The position numbers and the translations under genes were made by a program. From NCBI RefSeq assembly GCF_003056335.1, contig NZ_PYWA01000010.1:1-64000 (forward strand): a stretch of DNA of 64,000 nt. The letters run 5' to 3'. Positions 37,534-45,024 of the stretch are shown piece after piece. Origin of the DNA: Paracoccus indicus. Lineage in GTDB: Bacteria > Pseudomonadota > Alphaproteobacteria > Rhodobacterales > Rhodobacteraceae. The notes under the pieces were generated by a model. That model saw only the letters and a program-made list of their open reading frames with translations, searched no databases and had not been told where the DNA came from. Positions within the stretch are counted from its first letter, which is position 1, and each line of letters starts with the position of its first letter.

Positions 37534-39224
37534 CCGGGGCCGCGGGCATCCGCCTTGGCGTCATCCTGTTGTGTCACGCCCAACTGGATGTTGCGGCGCA
37601 TATGGCGCGCATCTGGGTCGGGGGCGGGGCCAAGGTCGTCATCCATATCGATGCCAAGGCCCCGGCCAAGGCCGTGACGGCCATGAAGGACAGCCTGAAG
37701 GATCTGCCCGACATCGCCTATTCGCGCCGGATATCCTGCGATTGGGGGCGTTTCTCGCTGATCCAGGCGACCCAGGATGCCGCGCAGCTGCTGCTGCAGA
37801 AGCATCCCGACCTGACGCATGTCTATCTGGCATCGGGGTCCTGCCTGCCCCTGCGTCCCGTGTCCGAACTGCGCGAATACCTGGCGACGGACCCCGAACG
37901 CGACCACATCGAAAGCGTCAGCGCCAATGATGTCGGCTGGACGGTCGGTGGCCTGAACGAGGAACGCTTCACGCTGTATTATCCGCTGGACTGGCGGCGC
38001 CAGCGTTGGCTGTTCGACCGCCTTGTGGAATGGCAGCGTTGGCTGAAGATCAAGCGTCGCCCGCCGAAGGGCTTCGTGCCCTACCTGGGGTCGCAATGGT
38101 GGTGCCTGACCACGGCCACCCTGCGCGCGATCCTGGGCGACCCGCAGCGCGAGGAATTCGACCGCTATTTCCGCCTGACCTGGATCCCCGACGAAAGCTA
38201 TTTCCAGACGCTGGCCCGTCGCCACGCGATGCGCATCGAAAGCCACAGCCTGACCCTGGCCAAGTTCGACCAGGACGGAAAACCCTATCAGCTCTATGAC
38301 GACCACGCCCGCATGCTCGAGGAATCGCATTGCTTCGTGGCGCGCAAGATCTGGCCGGGTGCCAGGCTGCTGCTGGAACATTTTCCCGTCGCCCGGACAG
38401 AGGACAGCGAACTGCGCCCGCCGCAGCCGCAGCGCTTCGAACGGATGATCAGCCGCACGGTGCGACGTCGCACCCAGGGGCGGCCGGGGCTTTACATGCA
38501 GAGCCGCTATCCGCGAAAGGACAGCGAGAACGGCAAGACCTCGGCCCCCTATGCGGTCTTCCAAGGCTTCACCGACATCTTCCCCGGCTTCGAGGACTGG
38601 CTGGCGGGCGTCATCGACGCCGACATCCACGGCCATCTGTTTTCCCCCGAGATGGTCGAATTCGCGGGCCGTCCCCGGATCGGGCCGGGGGCCATATCGT
38701 CGAACCCGCAGATCCGCGATCGCGATCCGCAGGGCTTCCTGACCGCGCTGATCCGCATCTCGCCGCGGATGCAGGTCTTCCAGACCAGCCCGCGCGACAA
38801 TCAGGCGCTGAACTGGTTCATGGCCACCGATCCCAACGCCCATATTCACGTGGTCACCGGGGCCTGGATGCTGCCCCTGCTGGAATCCGAGATGCCCTTC
38901 GACGATATCCGCCGTGTCACCGCCATCCTGCAACGCGCCGAGACCGATCACCTTGCGGTCCTGAACTCGGTCTGGGTCAAGGCACGTGTGCAGGTCCATG
39001 AACTCAGCGATTTCCTGGCCCGCCCGCAGGGCGTCATCATGCAGGCGCTGCAGCAGATGCCCGTCGCGCCAAGCATGCTGGACAGCATGCCGCGGATGCG
39101 CAATCTGGACGGGTTGCCGGAACTGCTGCGCCGGTTGCGCAACTCGGGGCTGAAGCCGCGCCTGTCCGGCGACGGCCTGCCCCTTGTCGACACATCTTTG
39201 CCTGAAAGGACGGCCGCCGAATGA
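37530..39224 (+). CDS. GT14-like beta-1,6-N-acetylglucosaminyltransferase with C-terminal DUF5928-type domain
   Basis: 564 residues. The first half (about 8-270) matches the Core-2/I-branching (GT14) pattern: VILLCHAQLDVAAHM, VVIHIDAKA, VYLASGSCLPLRPVSEL, GSQWWCLT and WIPDESYFQTL. The second half (about 330-560), with YAVFQGFTDIFPGFEDWL and NWFMATDPNAHIHVVTGAWM, is a separate domain seen mainly fused to such enzymes in Rhodobacteraceae. Its function is unknown. The start overlaps the previous stop and the end overlaps the sulfotransferase start, so the run is coupled. The sugar donor is inferred from the family only. Confidence 0.82.
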   Translation: MTGAAGIRLGVILLCHAQLDVAAHMARIWVGGGAKVVIHIDAKAPAKAVTAMKDSLKDLPDIAYSRRISCDWGRFSLIQATQDAAQLLLQKHPDLTHVYLASGSCLPLRPVSELREYLATDPERDHIESVSANDVGWTVGGLNEERFTLYYPLDWRRQRWLFDRLVEWQRWLKIKRRPPKGFVPYLGSQWWCLTTATLRAILGDPQREEFDRYFRLTWIPDESYFQTLARRHAMRIESHSLTLAKFDQDGKPYQLYDDHARMLEESHCFVARKIWPGARLLLEHFPVARTEDSELRPPQPQRFERMISRTVRRRTQGRPGLYMQSRYPRKDSENGKTSAPYAVFQGFTDIFPGFEDWLAGVIDADIHGHLFSPEMVEFAGRPRIGPGAISSNPQIRDRDPQGFLTALIRISPRMQVFQTSPRDNQALNWFMATDPNAHIHVVTGAWMLPLLESEMPFDDIRRVTAILQRAETDHLAVLNSVWVKARVQVHELSDFLARPQGVIMQALQQMPVAPSMLDSMPRMRNLDGLPELLRRLRNSGLKPRLSGDGLPLVDTSLPERTAAE

Positions 39225-40618
39225 CCGAACCATTTCGCAGCTTCGTGATCTTCGCCGAAATGCGGACCGGTTCGAACCTGCTGGAGGCGACCCTGAACGG
39301 GCTGCGCGGCGTCACCTGCTTCGGCGAGGCCTTCAACCCCTACATGATGGGCTGGCCCGACAAGGACGAGCTGGAGGGCGTCACCCGGGCCGAGCGCGAG
39401 GCCGACCCGATGGTGCTGCTGCAGCGGCTGATCGACAAGCCGGGGCATCTGTCGGGCTTCCGCTATTTCCACGATCACGATCCGCGCATCTTCGACGCCA
39501 TCATGAACGATGCCAGCTGCGCCAAGATCATCCTGACGCGCAATCCGCTGGACAGCTATGTTTCGACCCGGCTGGCATGGGAAACCAACCAGTGGAAGCT
39601 GAACGAGACCGAGACCCCGATCCCCGCCACCATCACCTATGACGGCCCCGAGTTCCGCCAGATGCTGGATGCGGTCGAACGCTTTCAGGCGCGGGTGCTG
39701 CACCGGATGCAGGTCTCGGGGCAGACCGGCTTCTGGCTGGGATACGAGGATCTGCGCGATGCCGACGTGATGACCGGGCTTGCCCATTGGCTGGGGCGGA
39801 CCGATGTGGCGCGTCTGGAACCGGCCCGCGACCAGGTCCCGCAGAACCCGCGCGAACTGGCCGAAAAGGTGAAGAACTTCGATCAGATGCAGCAGGACCT
39901 GCAGCAGGTCGATCCCTTCATCTTGCGCCGCATCCCGAACTTCGAACCGCGCCGTGGGCCTTCGGTCCCCAGCTTCACCGCCGTCGAGGCGGGGCAGGGG
40001 CTGCTTTATATGCCGGTGCGCTGCGGTCCGGGCCCGCAAGTGCGCGACTGGATGGGTAAGCTGGGCGATCTGGGGCATGATTTCACCCAATCCAGCCTGC
40101 GGCAATGGAAACGCAGGCACCCCGGCCATCGCAGCTTCACCGTGCTGCGCCACCCGTTGCATCGGGCGTGGCATGCCTTCCAGCAGGTGCTGACCGACGG
40201 GCCGGTCGAATTGCGCCGGCTGCTGCGCGAGGTCCAGCGCGTGCCGCTGCCCGATGACGGCGATCTGCCCGGTCTATCACAGGATCAGCAGCTGGACCTG
40301 TTCAAGCCCTTCCTGAACTTCCTGCGCCGCAATCTGAACGGCCAGACCACGCTGCCGACCTATGCCGCATGGGCCAGCCAGTCCGAGGTGATCTCGGGCT
40401 TTGCGCGTTTCGCCACGCCCGACATGCTGATCCGCGAAGATCGGCTGGGGCAGGACATGGAGCTGCTGGCGGGGGCGGCGGGGATCGGCAATGCCAAGCT
40501 GCGTCACCTGCAGATCGATGCCATGCCGGAATTTCTGCTGCGCAAGCCGCTGATCGAGGGGGCGAGGGCGGCCTATCTGCGCGACTATATCGCCTTCGGG
40601 TTCGAGGACCCGGCGTAA
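39221..40618 (+). CDS. PAPS-dependent sulfotransferase, apparently two-domain
   Basis: 465 residues. The N-terminal half has the 5'-phosphosulfate loop AEMRTGSNLLEATL (RTGSN at 15-19) and the 3'-phosphate motif ILTRNPLDSYVSTR near 103-114, as in Stf0/NodH-type carbohydrate sulfotransferases. The second half contains a further sulfotransferase-like piece, FTVLRHPLHRAWHAFQQVL near 307-325, without an obvious second PAPS loop (YMPVRCGPGPQVRDW at its start may be the degenerate equivalent). It probably sulfates the glycan made by the preceding transferases. The start overlaps the GT14-like gene. Confidence 0.83.
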   Translation: MTEPFRSFVIFAEMRTGSNLLEATLNGLRGVTCFGEAFNPYMMGWPDKDELEGVTRAEREADPMVLLQRLIDKPGHLSGFRYFHDHDPRIFDAIMNDASCAKIILTRNPLDSYVSTRLAWETNQWKLNETETPIPATITYDGPEFRQMLDAVERFQARVLHRMQVSGQTGFWLGYEDLRDADVMTGLAHWLGRTDVARLEPARDQVPQNPRELAEKVKNFDQMQQDLQQVDPFILRRIPNFEPRRGPSVPSFTAVEAGQGLLYMPVRCGPGPQVRDWMGKLGDLGHDFTQSSLRQWKRRHPGHRSFTVLRHPLHRAWHAFQQVLTDGPVELRRLLREVQRVPLPDDGDLPGLSQDQQLDLFKPFLNFLRRNLNGQTTLPTYAAWASQSEVISGFARFATPDMLIREDRLGQDMELLAGAAGIGNAKLRHLQIDAMPEFLLRKPLIEGARAAYLRDYIAFGFEDPA

Positions 40619-40621
40619 CGG

Positions 40622-40655
40622 AAAAAGGGCCGCATCGGGATGATGCGGCCCCCCT
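40622..40655. terminator. Bidirectional terminator between sulfotransferase and phosphohexomutase genes
   Basis: GGGCCGCATC (40627-40636) pairs with GATGCGGCCC (40642-40651) around a five-base loop. A run of five A precedes it and CCCTT follows, so it can serve both convergent genes. Confidence 0.8.
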
Positions 40656-40661
40656 TCGGGA

Positions 40662-42050
40662 TCAGGCTTTCAGCAGGGCTGCCAGCTCGGCCTGCTTTTC
40701 GCGGACCAGGGCGGCATCGCCGTCGGCCTCGACGTTCAGACGCACCACCGGTTCGGTGTTCGACTTGCGCAGGTTGAAGCGCCACTTGCCGAAGTTCAGC
40801 GACACGCCGTCCAGATCGTCACGGCTGTCGGCCTTGGGCTCATAGGTCTCGATCAGGCGGGCGATGGCCGCATCGGGATCCTCGATGTAATAGTTCGTCT
40901 CGCCCGAGGAGGGATAGAGGCTCATCCGCTCTTCCAGCAGTTCGGCCAGCGTCTTGCCCTTGCGCGACAGCAGTTCGATCATCAGCAACCACGGGATCAT
41001 GCCGCTGTCGCAGTAATAGAAGTCGCGGAAATAGTGGTGGGCCGACATCTCGCCGCCATAGATGGCGCTGACGTCGCGCATCTTGCGCTTGATGAAGGCG
41101 TGGCCTGTCTTGCTGACCACGGCCTCGCCGCCGGCTTCCCCGATCATGGCGCGGGTGTTCATGATGACGCGGGGGTCATGCACGATCTTCTCGCCCGGCG
41201 ATTTTTCCAGAAAGGCCGCGCCCAGAAGGCCGACGATATATTCGCCGGGGATGAAGCGGCCGTTCTCGTCGAAGAAGAAGCAGCGGTCGAAATCGCCATC
41301 CCATGCGACGCCCAGATCGGCCTTTTCGGCGATCATGCGTTCAACCGTGGGGGGCTGGTTTTCGTCCAGCAGCGGGTTCGGGATGCCGTTCGGGAAGCTG
41401 CTGTCCACGTCGTGATGCATGCGCACGAAGGTCAGCGGTGCACCGCGGCGTTCCAGTTCGGCGGCGATGGCATCAAACGTCGGGCCTGCGGTGCCATTGC
41501 CCGCATTGACCAGGATCTTCATCGGGCGCAGCGCGTCGATATCCACGAAATCGGCCATGCGGCTGGCGTATTCGGCGCGGGCATCGCTGAAATCGGTGAC
41601 GCTGCCCTTGGTGGCGGGGGCGAAATCGCCGTTTGTCGCCAGCTCGACGATGGGCGGCAGTTCCGTCGCGGGGTCCAGCGGCGCCGAGCCGCGGCCCACG
41701 ATCTTCATGCCGTTGTAGTTGATCGGGTTGTGCGAGGCCGTGACCTCGATCCCGCCATCGGTATCCTGGTTGCCGGTGTGGAAATACACCTCCTCGGTGC
41801 CGGCCAGACCCAGGTCCAGCACGTCGGCGCCGCCATCGGTCAGCCCCTCGATCAGGGCCTTCGCCAGTTCGGGCGAGGATTCGCGGCTGTCGCGCCCCAC
41901 GACCACGCGCTTGGCATCGCGGGCCTGCGCAAAGGCGCGACCGATGCGATAGGCGACATCGGGGTCCAGGTTCTTGCCCAGTTCGCCACGCACGTCATAG
42001 GCCTTGAAGCAGGTGATCTCGCGCCTGCCTAGCTGATCTTTTCCGGTCAT
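40662..42050 (-). CDS. Phosphomannomutase/phosphoglucomutase
   Basis: 462 residues. The catalytic phosphoserine loop is not the usual TASHNP-only form; EVTASHNPINYNGMK is present in full (about residue 105) and the metal loop DGDFDRCFFFDE follows near 245. The C-terminal NTEPVVRLNVEA is the phosphate-binding motif. It interconverts hexose 6- and 1-phosphates and feeds galU or GDP-mannose synthesis. The gene symbol is left open because manB, algC and pgm types look alike at this level. It is convergent with the glycan operon. Confidence 0.9.
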   Translation of the reverse strand: MTGKDQLGRREITCFKAYDVRGELGKNLDPDVAYRIGRAFAQARDAKRVVVGRDSRESSPELAKALIEGLTDGGADVLDLGLAGTEEVYFHTGNQDTDGGIEVTASHNPINYNGMKIVGRGSAPLDPATELPPIVELATNGDFAPATKGSVTDFSDARAEYASRMADFVDIDALRPMKILVNAGNGTAGPTFDAIAAELERRGAPLTFVRMHHDVDSSFPNGIPNPLLDENQPPTVERMIAEKADLGVAWDGDFDRCFFFDENGRFIPGEYIVGLLGAAFLEKSPGEKIVHDPRVIMNTRAMIGEAGGEAVVSKTGHAFIKRKMRDVSAIYGGEMSAHHYFRDFYYCDSGMIPWLLMIELLSRKGKTLAELLEERMSLYPSSGETNYYIEDPDAAIARLIETYEPKADSRDDLDGVSLNFGKWRFNLRKSNTEPVVRLNVEADGDAALVREKQAELAALLKA

Positions 42051-42107
42051 TCCGGGTCCTCCGATGCTATCCTTGCCATCAGCGCTAACAGGTTCAGGCT
42101 TAAATTC

Positions 42108-42196
42108 AAGTCGCCGAGGTGGCGAGGGAATGAAATGCCCACCTGCAACCTTGGAAGCAGGTGACGACGCATCGACACAGGGTTAAGTTCCCTGAA
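42108..42196 (+). other. Hairpin-rich leader upstream of the SnoaL-like gene
   Basis: Three consecutive short stems can be drawn: TCGCC/GGCGA (42111-42125), CACCTGC/GCAGGTG (42140-42163) and CAGGG/CCCTG (about 42178-42194). They lie in the 165-base gap and end about 20 bases before the start codon at 42216. They match no riboswitch class that I recognise and may be an RNA leader, a small RNA or chance. Confidence 0.35.
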
Positions 42197-42215
42197 AACA
42201 GCCAAGAGGACATTC

Positions 42216-42611
42216 ATGGACGCCGTGACCCTGATCCAGACCTATTACGATGCCTTCAACGCCGGTCAGACCGACCGCATGCTGGACCTGCTGCATGATG
42301 ACGTCGAACATCATGTCAACGAGGGGCAGATCCGCAAGGGGCGCGACCTGTTCGCCGCCTTCAACGCCCATATGACCGAATGTTACCAAGAGAACCTGAC
42401 CGACATGGTGATCATGGCCAATGGCGACCGGGCGGCGGCCGAATTCGTGGTGAACGGCACCTATCTGAAAACGGATGAGGGGCTGCCGCCGGCCAACGGC
42501 CAGACGTACCGCCTGCCCGCGGGGGCCTTCTTCACCATCCGGGACGGCAAGATCGCCCGCGTCACAACCTATTACAACCTTGCCGATTGGATGCGGCAGG
42601 TCGGCCAATGA
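42216..42611 (+). CDS. SnoaL-like / NTF2-fold protein
   Basis: 131 residues of the NTF2-like alpha+beta barrel: LIQTYYDAFNAGQTDRMLDLLHDDVEHHVNEG is the standard start of ketosteroid isomerase-like proteins, ending in GAFFTIRDGKIARVTTYYNLADW. These small pockets isomerise, hydrate or merely bind ligands, so no reaction can be given. The stop overlaps the acetyltransferase start. It leads a run of three translationally coupled genes. AAGAGG lies 8 bases upstream of the ATG. Confidence 0.85.
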   Translation: MDAVTLIQTYYDAFNAGQTDRMLDLLHDDVEHHVNEGQIRKGRDLFAAFNAHMTECYQENLTDMVIMANGDRAAAEFVVNGTYLKTDEGLPPANGQTYRLPAGAFFTIRDGKIARVTTYYNLADWMRQVGQ

Positions 42612-43192
42612 GCGTGACCACCCGCGTCCTGACCGGACAGGCGCTGGCCGATGCGCTGGACGATGTTGCACGGCTGCGGATGGCCGTCTTCCGCGACTGG
42701 CCCTATGTCTATGACGGGGATGCGGATTACGAACGCGAATACCTGCAGGCCTATCTGTCGCCCGGTGCCGTGGTCGTCGCGGCACTGGACGACGACCGGA
42801 TCGTGGGGGCTGCCACGGGCGCGCCGATGGCCGATCACGCCGCCGATTTCGCCGCTGCCTTTCAGGACCGCCCCGAGGATCTGTCCGACATCTTCTATTG
42901 CGCGGAATCGGCACTGCTGCCCGAGTATCGCGGGCAGGGCATCGGGCATGCCTTCTTCGATGCGCGCGAGGATCACGCCCGCAGCCTAGGCCATCGCTAC
43001 AGTGCCTTCTGCAGCGTGATCCGCCCCGATGATCACCCCGCCCGTCCCGCGGATTACCGCCCGCTGGACCCCTTTTGGCGCAAGCGCGGTTACGAACCGC
43101 TGCCCGGCGTCGTCGCGCGGTTCGCATGGAAGGATTTGGGCCAGCCTGAGGAAACCGACAAGCCGCTGCAATTCTGGATGAAAGCCCTGTGA
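42608..43192 (+). CDS. GNAT-family N-acetyltransferase
   Basis: 194 residues from ATG 42608, which overlaps the previous stop (ATGA). The acetyl-CoA motif A is LLPEYRGQGIGHAFFDAREDHA (pieces near 105-125), and the C-terminal FWRKRGYEPLPGV supports the fold. The acceptor substrate is unknown. Both neighbours overlap it by four bases, so it probably acts with the nitrilase-like amidohydrolase on a shared small molecule (inference). Confidence 0.87.
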   Translation: MSVTTRVLTGQALADALDDVARLRMAVFRDWPYVYDGDADYEREYLQAYLSPGAVVVAALDDDRIVGAATGAPMADHAADFAAAFQDRPEDLSDIFYCAESALLPEYRGQGIGHAFFDAREDHARSLGHRYSAFCSVIRPDDHPARPADYRPLDPFWRKRGYEPLPGVVARFAWKDLGQPEETDKPLQFWMKAL

Positions 43193-44049
43193 GGATCGCC
43201 ACCGCCGCCTATCCCATCAACTGGTTCGACAGCTTCGACGATTACCGCGCCAAGATCAGCCGCTGGGTGGCCGATGCCCTAGGCGCCGATCTGCTGGTCT
43301 TTCCCGAATATGCCGCGATGGAGCTGGCCTCCCTGGGCGGGCGCGACGTGGCGGGCGATCTGGAAGCAAGTTTGCATGAGGTCGCCCGCCATGCCGATGC
43401 CATGCGCGATCTGCATGCGGCGCTGGCGGCGGCGCATGGCTGTCATATCCTTGGTGGGTCGGGCCCGGTCTTCGATGGGCCGCGTCCGGTGAACCGTGCC
43501 GTGCTTTATGGCCCGCAGGGCGTCATCGGCCATCAGGACAAGCAGATCATGACCCGCTTCGAGCGTGAGGATTGGGACGTGACCGGCGCGCCCGGGCTGC
43601 GGGTCTTCGACACGGCGCTGGGCCGCATCGGCATCCTCATCTGCTATGACAGCGAATTCCCCCTGCTGGGCCGGGTGCTGGCCGAGGCGGGGGCCGAACT
43701 GCTGCTGGTGCCCAGTTGCACCGATACCGTAGCCGGTTTCCACCGCGTGCGCATCGGCGCGATGGCGCGGGCGCTGGAAAGCCAATGCGTCGTGGTGCAG
43801 GCTCCGACCGTGGGCGATTGCGACTGGATGCCCGCGCTGGACGAAAACCGCGGGCGGGCGGCCATTTATGGCCCGCCGGATGGCTTCTGGCCCGAAACCG
43901 GCATCATTGCCGAAGGGGCGATGGACCAGCCGGGCTGGGTCGTGGCCGACGTCGATCTGTCCCGCGTTCGTCAAAGCCGCGCCGATGGGGCCGTCCTGCC
44001 TTTCGCGCATTGGCCCGAACAGGCCCGCAGCCGCCTGCTGATCGATTAG
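43189..44049 (+). CDS. Carbon-nitrogen hydrolase (nitrilase superfamily)
   Basis: 286 residues from GTG 43189, overlapping the acetyltransferase stop. The catalytic triad is E40 (FPEYAAMEL), K118 (HQDKQIMTRFE) and C152 (ILICYDSEFPL). Members cleave amides of small molecules such as omega-amides, N-carbamyl amines or deaminated glutathione. The pairing with a GNAT gene is common in bacteria, sometimes as one fused protein, but the substrate is not established. The sequence does not show which amide is used. Confidence 0.9.
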   Translation: MRIATAAYPINWFDSFDDYRAKISRWVADALGADLLVFPEYAAMELASLGGRDVAGDLEASLHEVARHADAMRDLHAALAAAHGCHILGGSGPVFDGPRPVNRAVLYGPQGVIGHQDKQIMTRFEREDWDVTGAPGLRVFDTALGRIGILICYDSEFPLLGRVLAEAGAELLLVPSCTDTVAGFHRVRIGAMARALESQCVVVQAPTVGDCDWMPALDENRGRAAIYGPPDGFWPETGIIAEGAMDQPGWVVADVDLSRVRQSRADGAVLPFAHWPEQARSRLLID

Positions 44050-44119
44050 TGCCGGGATTTACACGAAATTAACCCGATTGCGCTTTAATCGTGACATGAA
44101 TGCCCCATATCCTGCGGTC

Positions 44120-44542
44120 ATGCTTTATGTCACCGATACCATCGCCATCGAGGAATGGGAACTTTCCGAACAGTTCACCCGGTCGCAAGGTCCGGGAGGG
44201 CAGAACGTGAACAAGGTCGAAACCGCCGTCGAATTGCGATTCGAGGCGGCAAGATCGCCCAATCTCTCGGACACCGTGAAGCGCCGGTTGCAAAGGCTGG
44301 CGGGTCGTCGCTGGACGTCCGAAGGGGCGCTGCTGATTCTGGCGCAGGAAACCCGCAGCCAGTCCCGCAACCGCGAATTGGCCCGGGAACGGCTGGCCGA
44401 ACTGATCCGCAAGGCCCTGACCGCCCCCAAGCGCCGCATCGCGACCCGGCCCACCTTGGGCAGCCAGCGTCGTCGCCTGAAGGCCAAGACCGTGCGGTCG
44501 GGCGTCAAGGCGATGCGCGGCAAGGTGGACGACACGGAATGA
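44120..44542 (+). CDS. arfB: Alternative ribosome-rescue peptidyl-tRNA hydrolase ArfB
   Basis: 140 residues if started at ATG 44120, which gives the family length and the usual LYVTDTIAI-like N terminus; in-frame starts upstream (44096, TTG 44078) lack a ribosome site. The GGQ motif is at 26-28 in SQGPGGQNVNK. The basic C-terminal tail RRLKAKTVRSGVKAMRGKV is the part that enters the mRNA channel. It releases stalled peptides on non-stop ribosomes. The Nudix gene overlaps its stop. Confidence 0.93.
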   Translation: MLYVTDTIAIEEWELSEQFTRSQGPGGQNVNKVETAVELRFEAARSPNLSDTVKRRLQRLAGRRWTSEGALLILAQETRSQSRNRELARERLAELIRKALTAPKRRIATRPTLGSQRRRLKAKTVRSGVKAMRGKVDDTE

Positions 44543-44997
44543 GCCGGTTTTCCCGCGTCATCAACATGCTGCTGGGGCGCAGACCCGTCGCCATGCAGGT
44601 CGGCGCGATCTGCTGCGACCCTGACGCGCAGAAGGTGCTGCTGGTGACCAGCCGCGACACGGGGCGTTGGGTCATACCCAAGGGTTGGCCGATGGCGGGA
44701 CGCAGCCTCTCCGAGGCCGCAGCCCAGGAAGCGTGGGAGGAAGCGGGCGTTCGCGGTGACATCAAAACGCGCGAATACGGGCGCTTCGGCTATGACAAGG
44801 GGCAGGACAGCGGCTTTGCCGTTCCGGTCGAGGTTCGGGTGTTTCTGCTGTCGGTCACGACCCTTCACGATGACTTCCCTGAAGCCGAAGAACGCAAGCG
44901 GCGCTGGTTTTCGCCTGCCGAGGCTGCCCGAATGGTGATTGAGCCGGAACTGAAAGCCTTGCTGAACAGTTTGAAACACCATGATTTCCAGCTTTGA
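44539..44997 (+). CDS. Nudix hydrolase
   Basis: 152 residues. IPKGWPMAGRSLSEAAAQEAWEEAGV (in pieces near 55-78) is a Nudix box of the DIPP/MTH1-like group that starts PKGWP. The ATG overlaps the arfB stop. It hydrolyses a nucleoside diphosphate derivative, perhaps diphosphoinositol- or dinucleotide-like, but the substrate cannot be stated. Confidence 0.9.
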   Translation: MSRFSRVINMLLGRRPVAMQVGAICCDPDAQKVLLVTSRDTGRWVIPKGWPMAGRSLSEAAAQEAWEEAGVRGDIKTREYGRFGYDKGQDSGFAVPVEVRVFLLSVTTLHDDFPEAEERKRRWFSPAEAARMVIEPELKALLNSLKHHDFQL

Positions 44998-45024
44998 CCC
45001 CCGCCCCGACTTGCGTTTCTCTGC

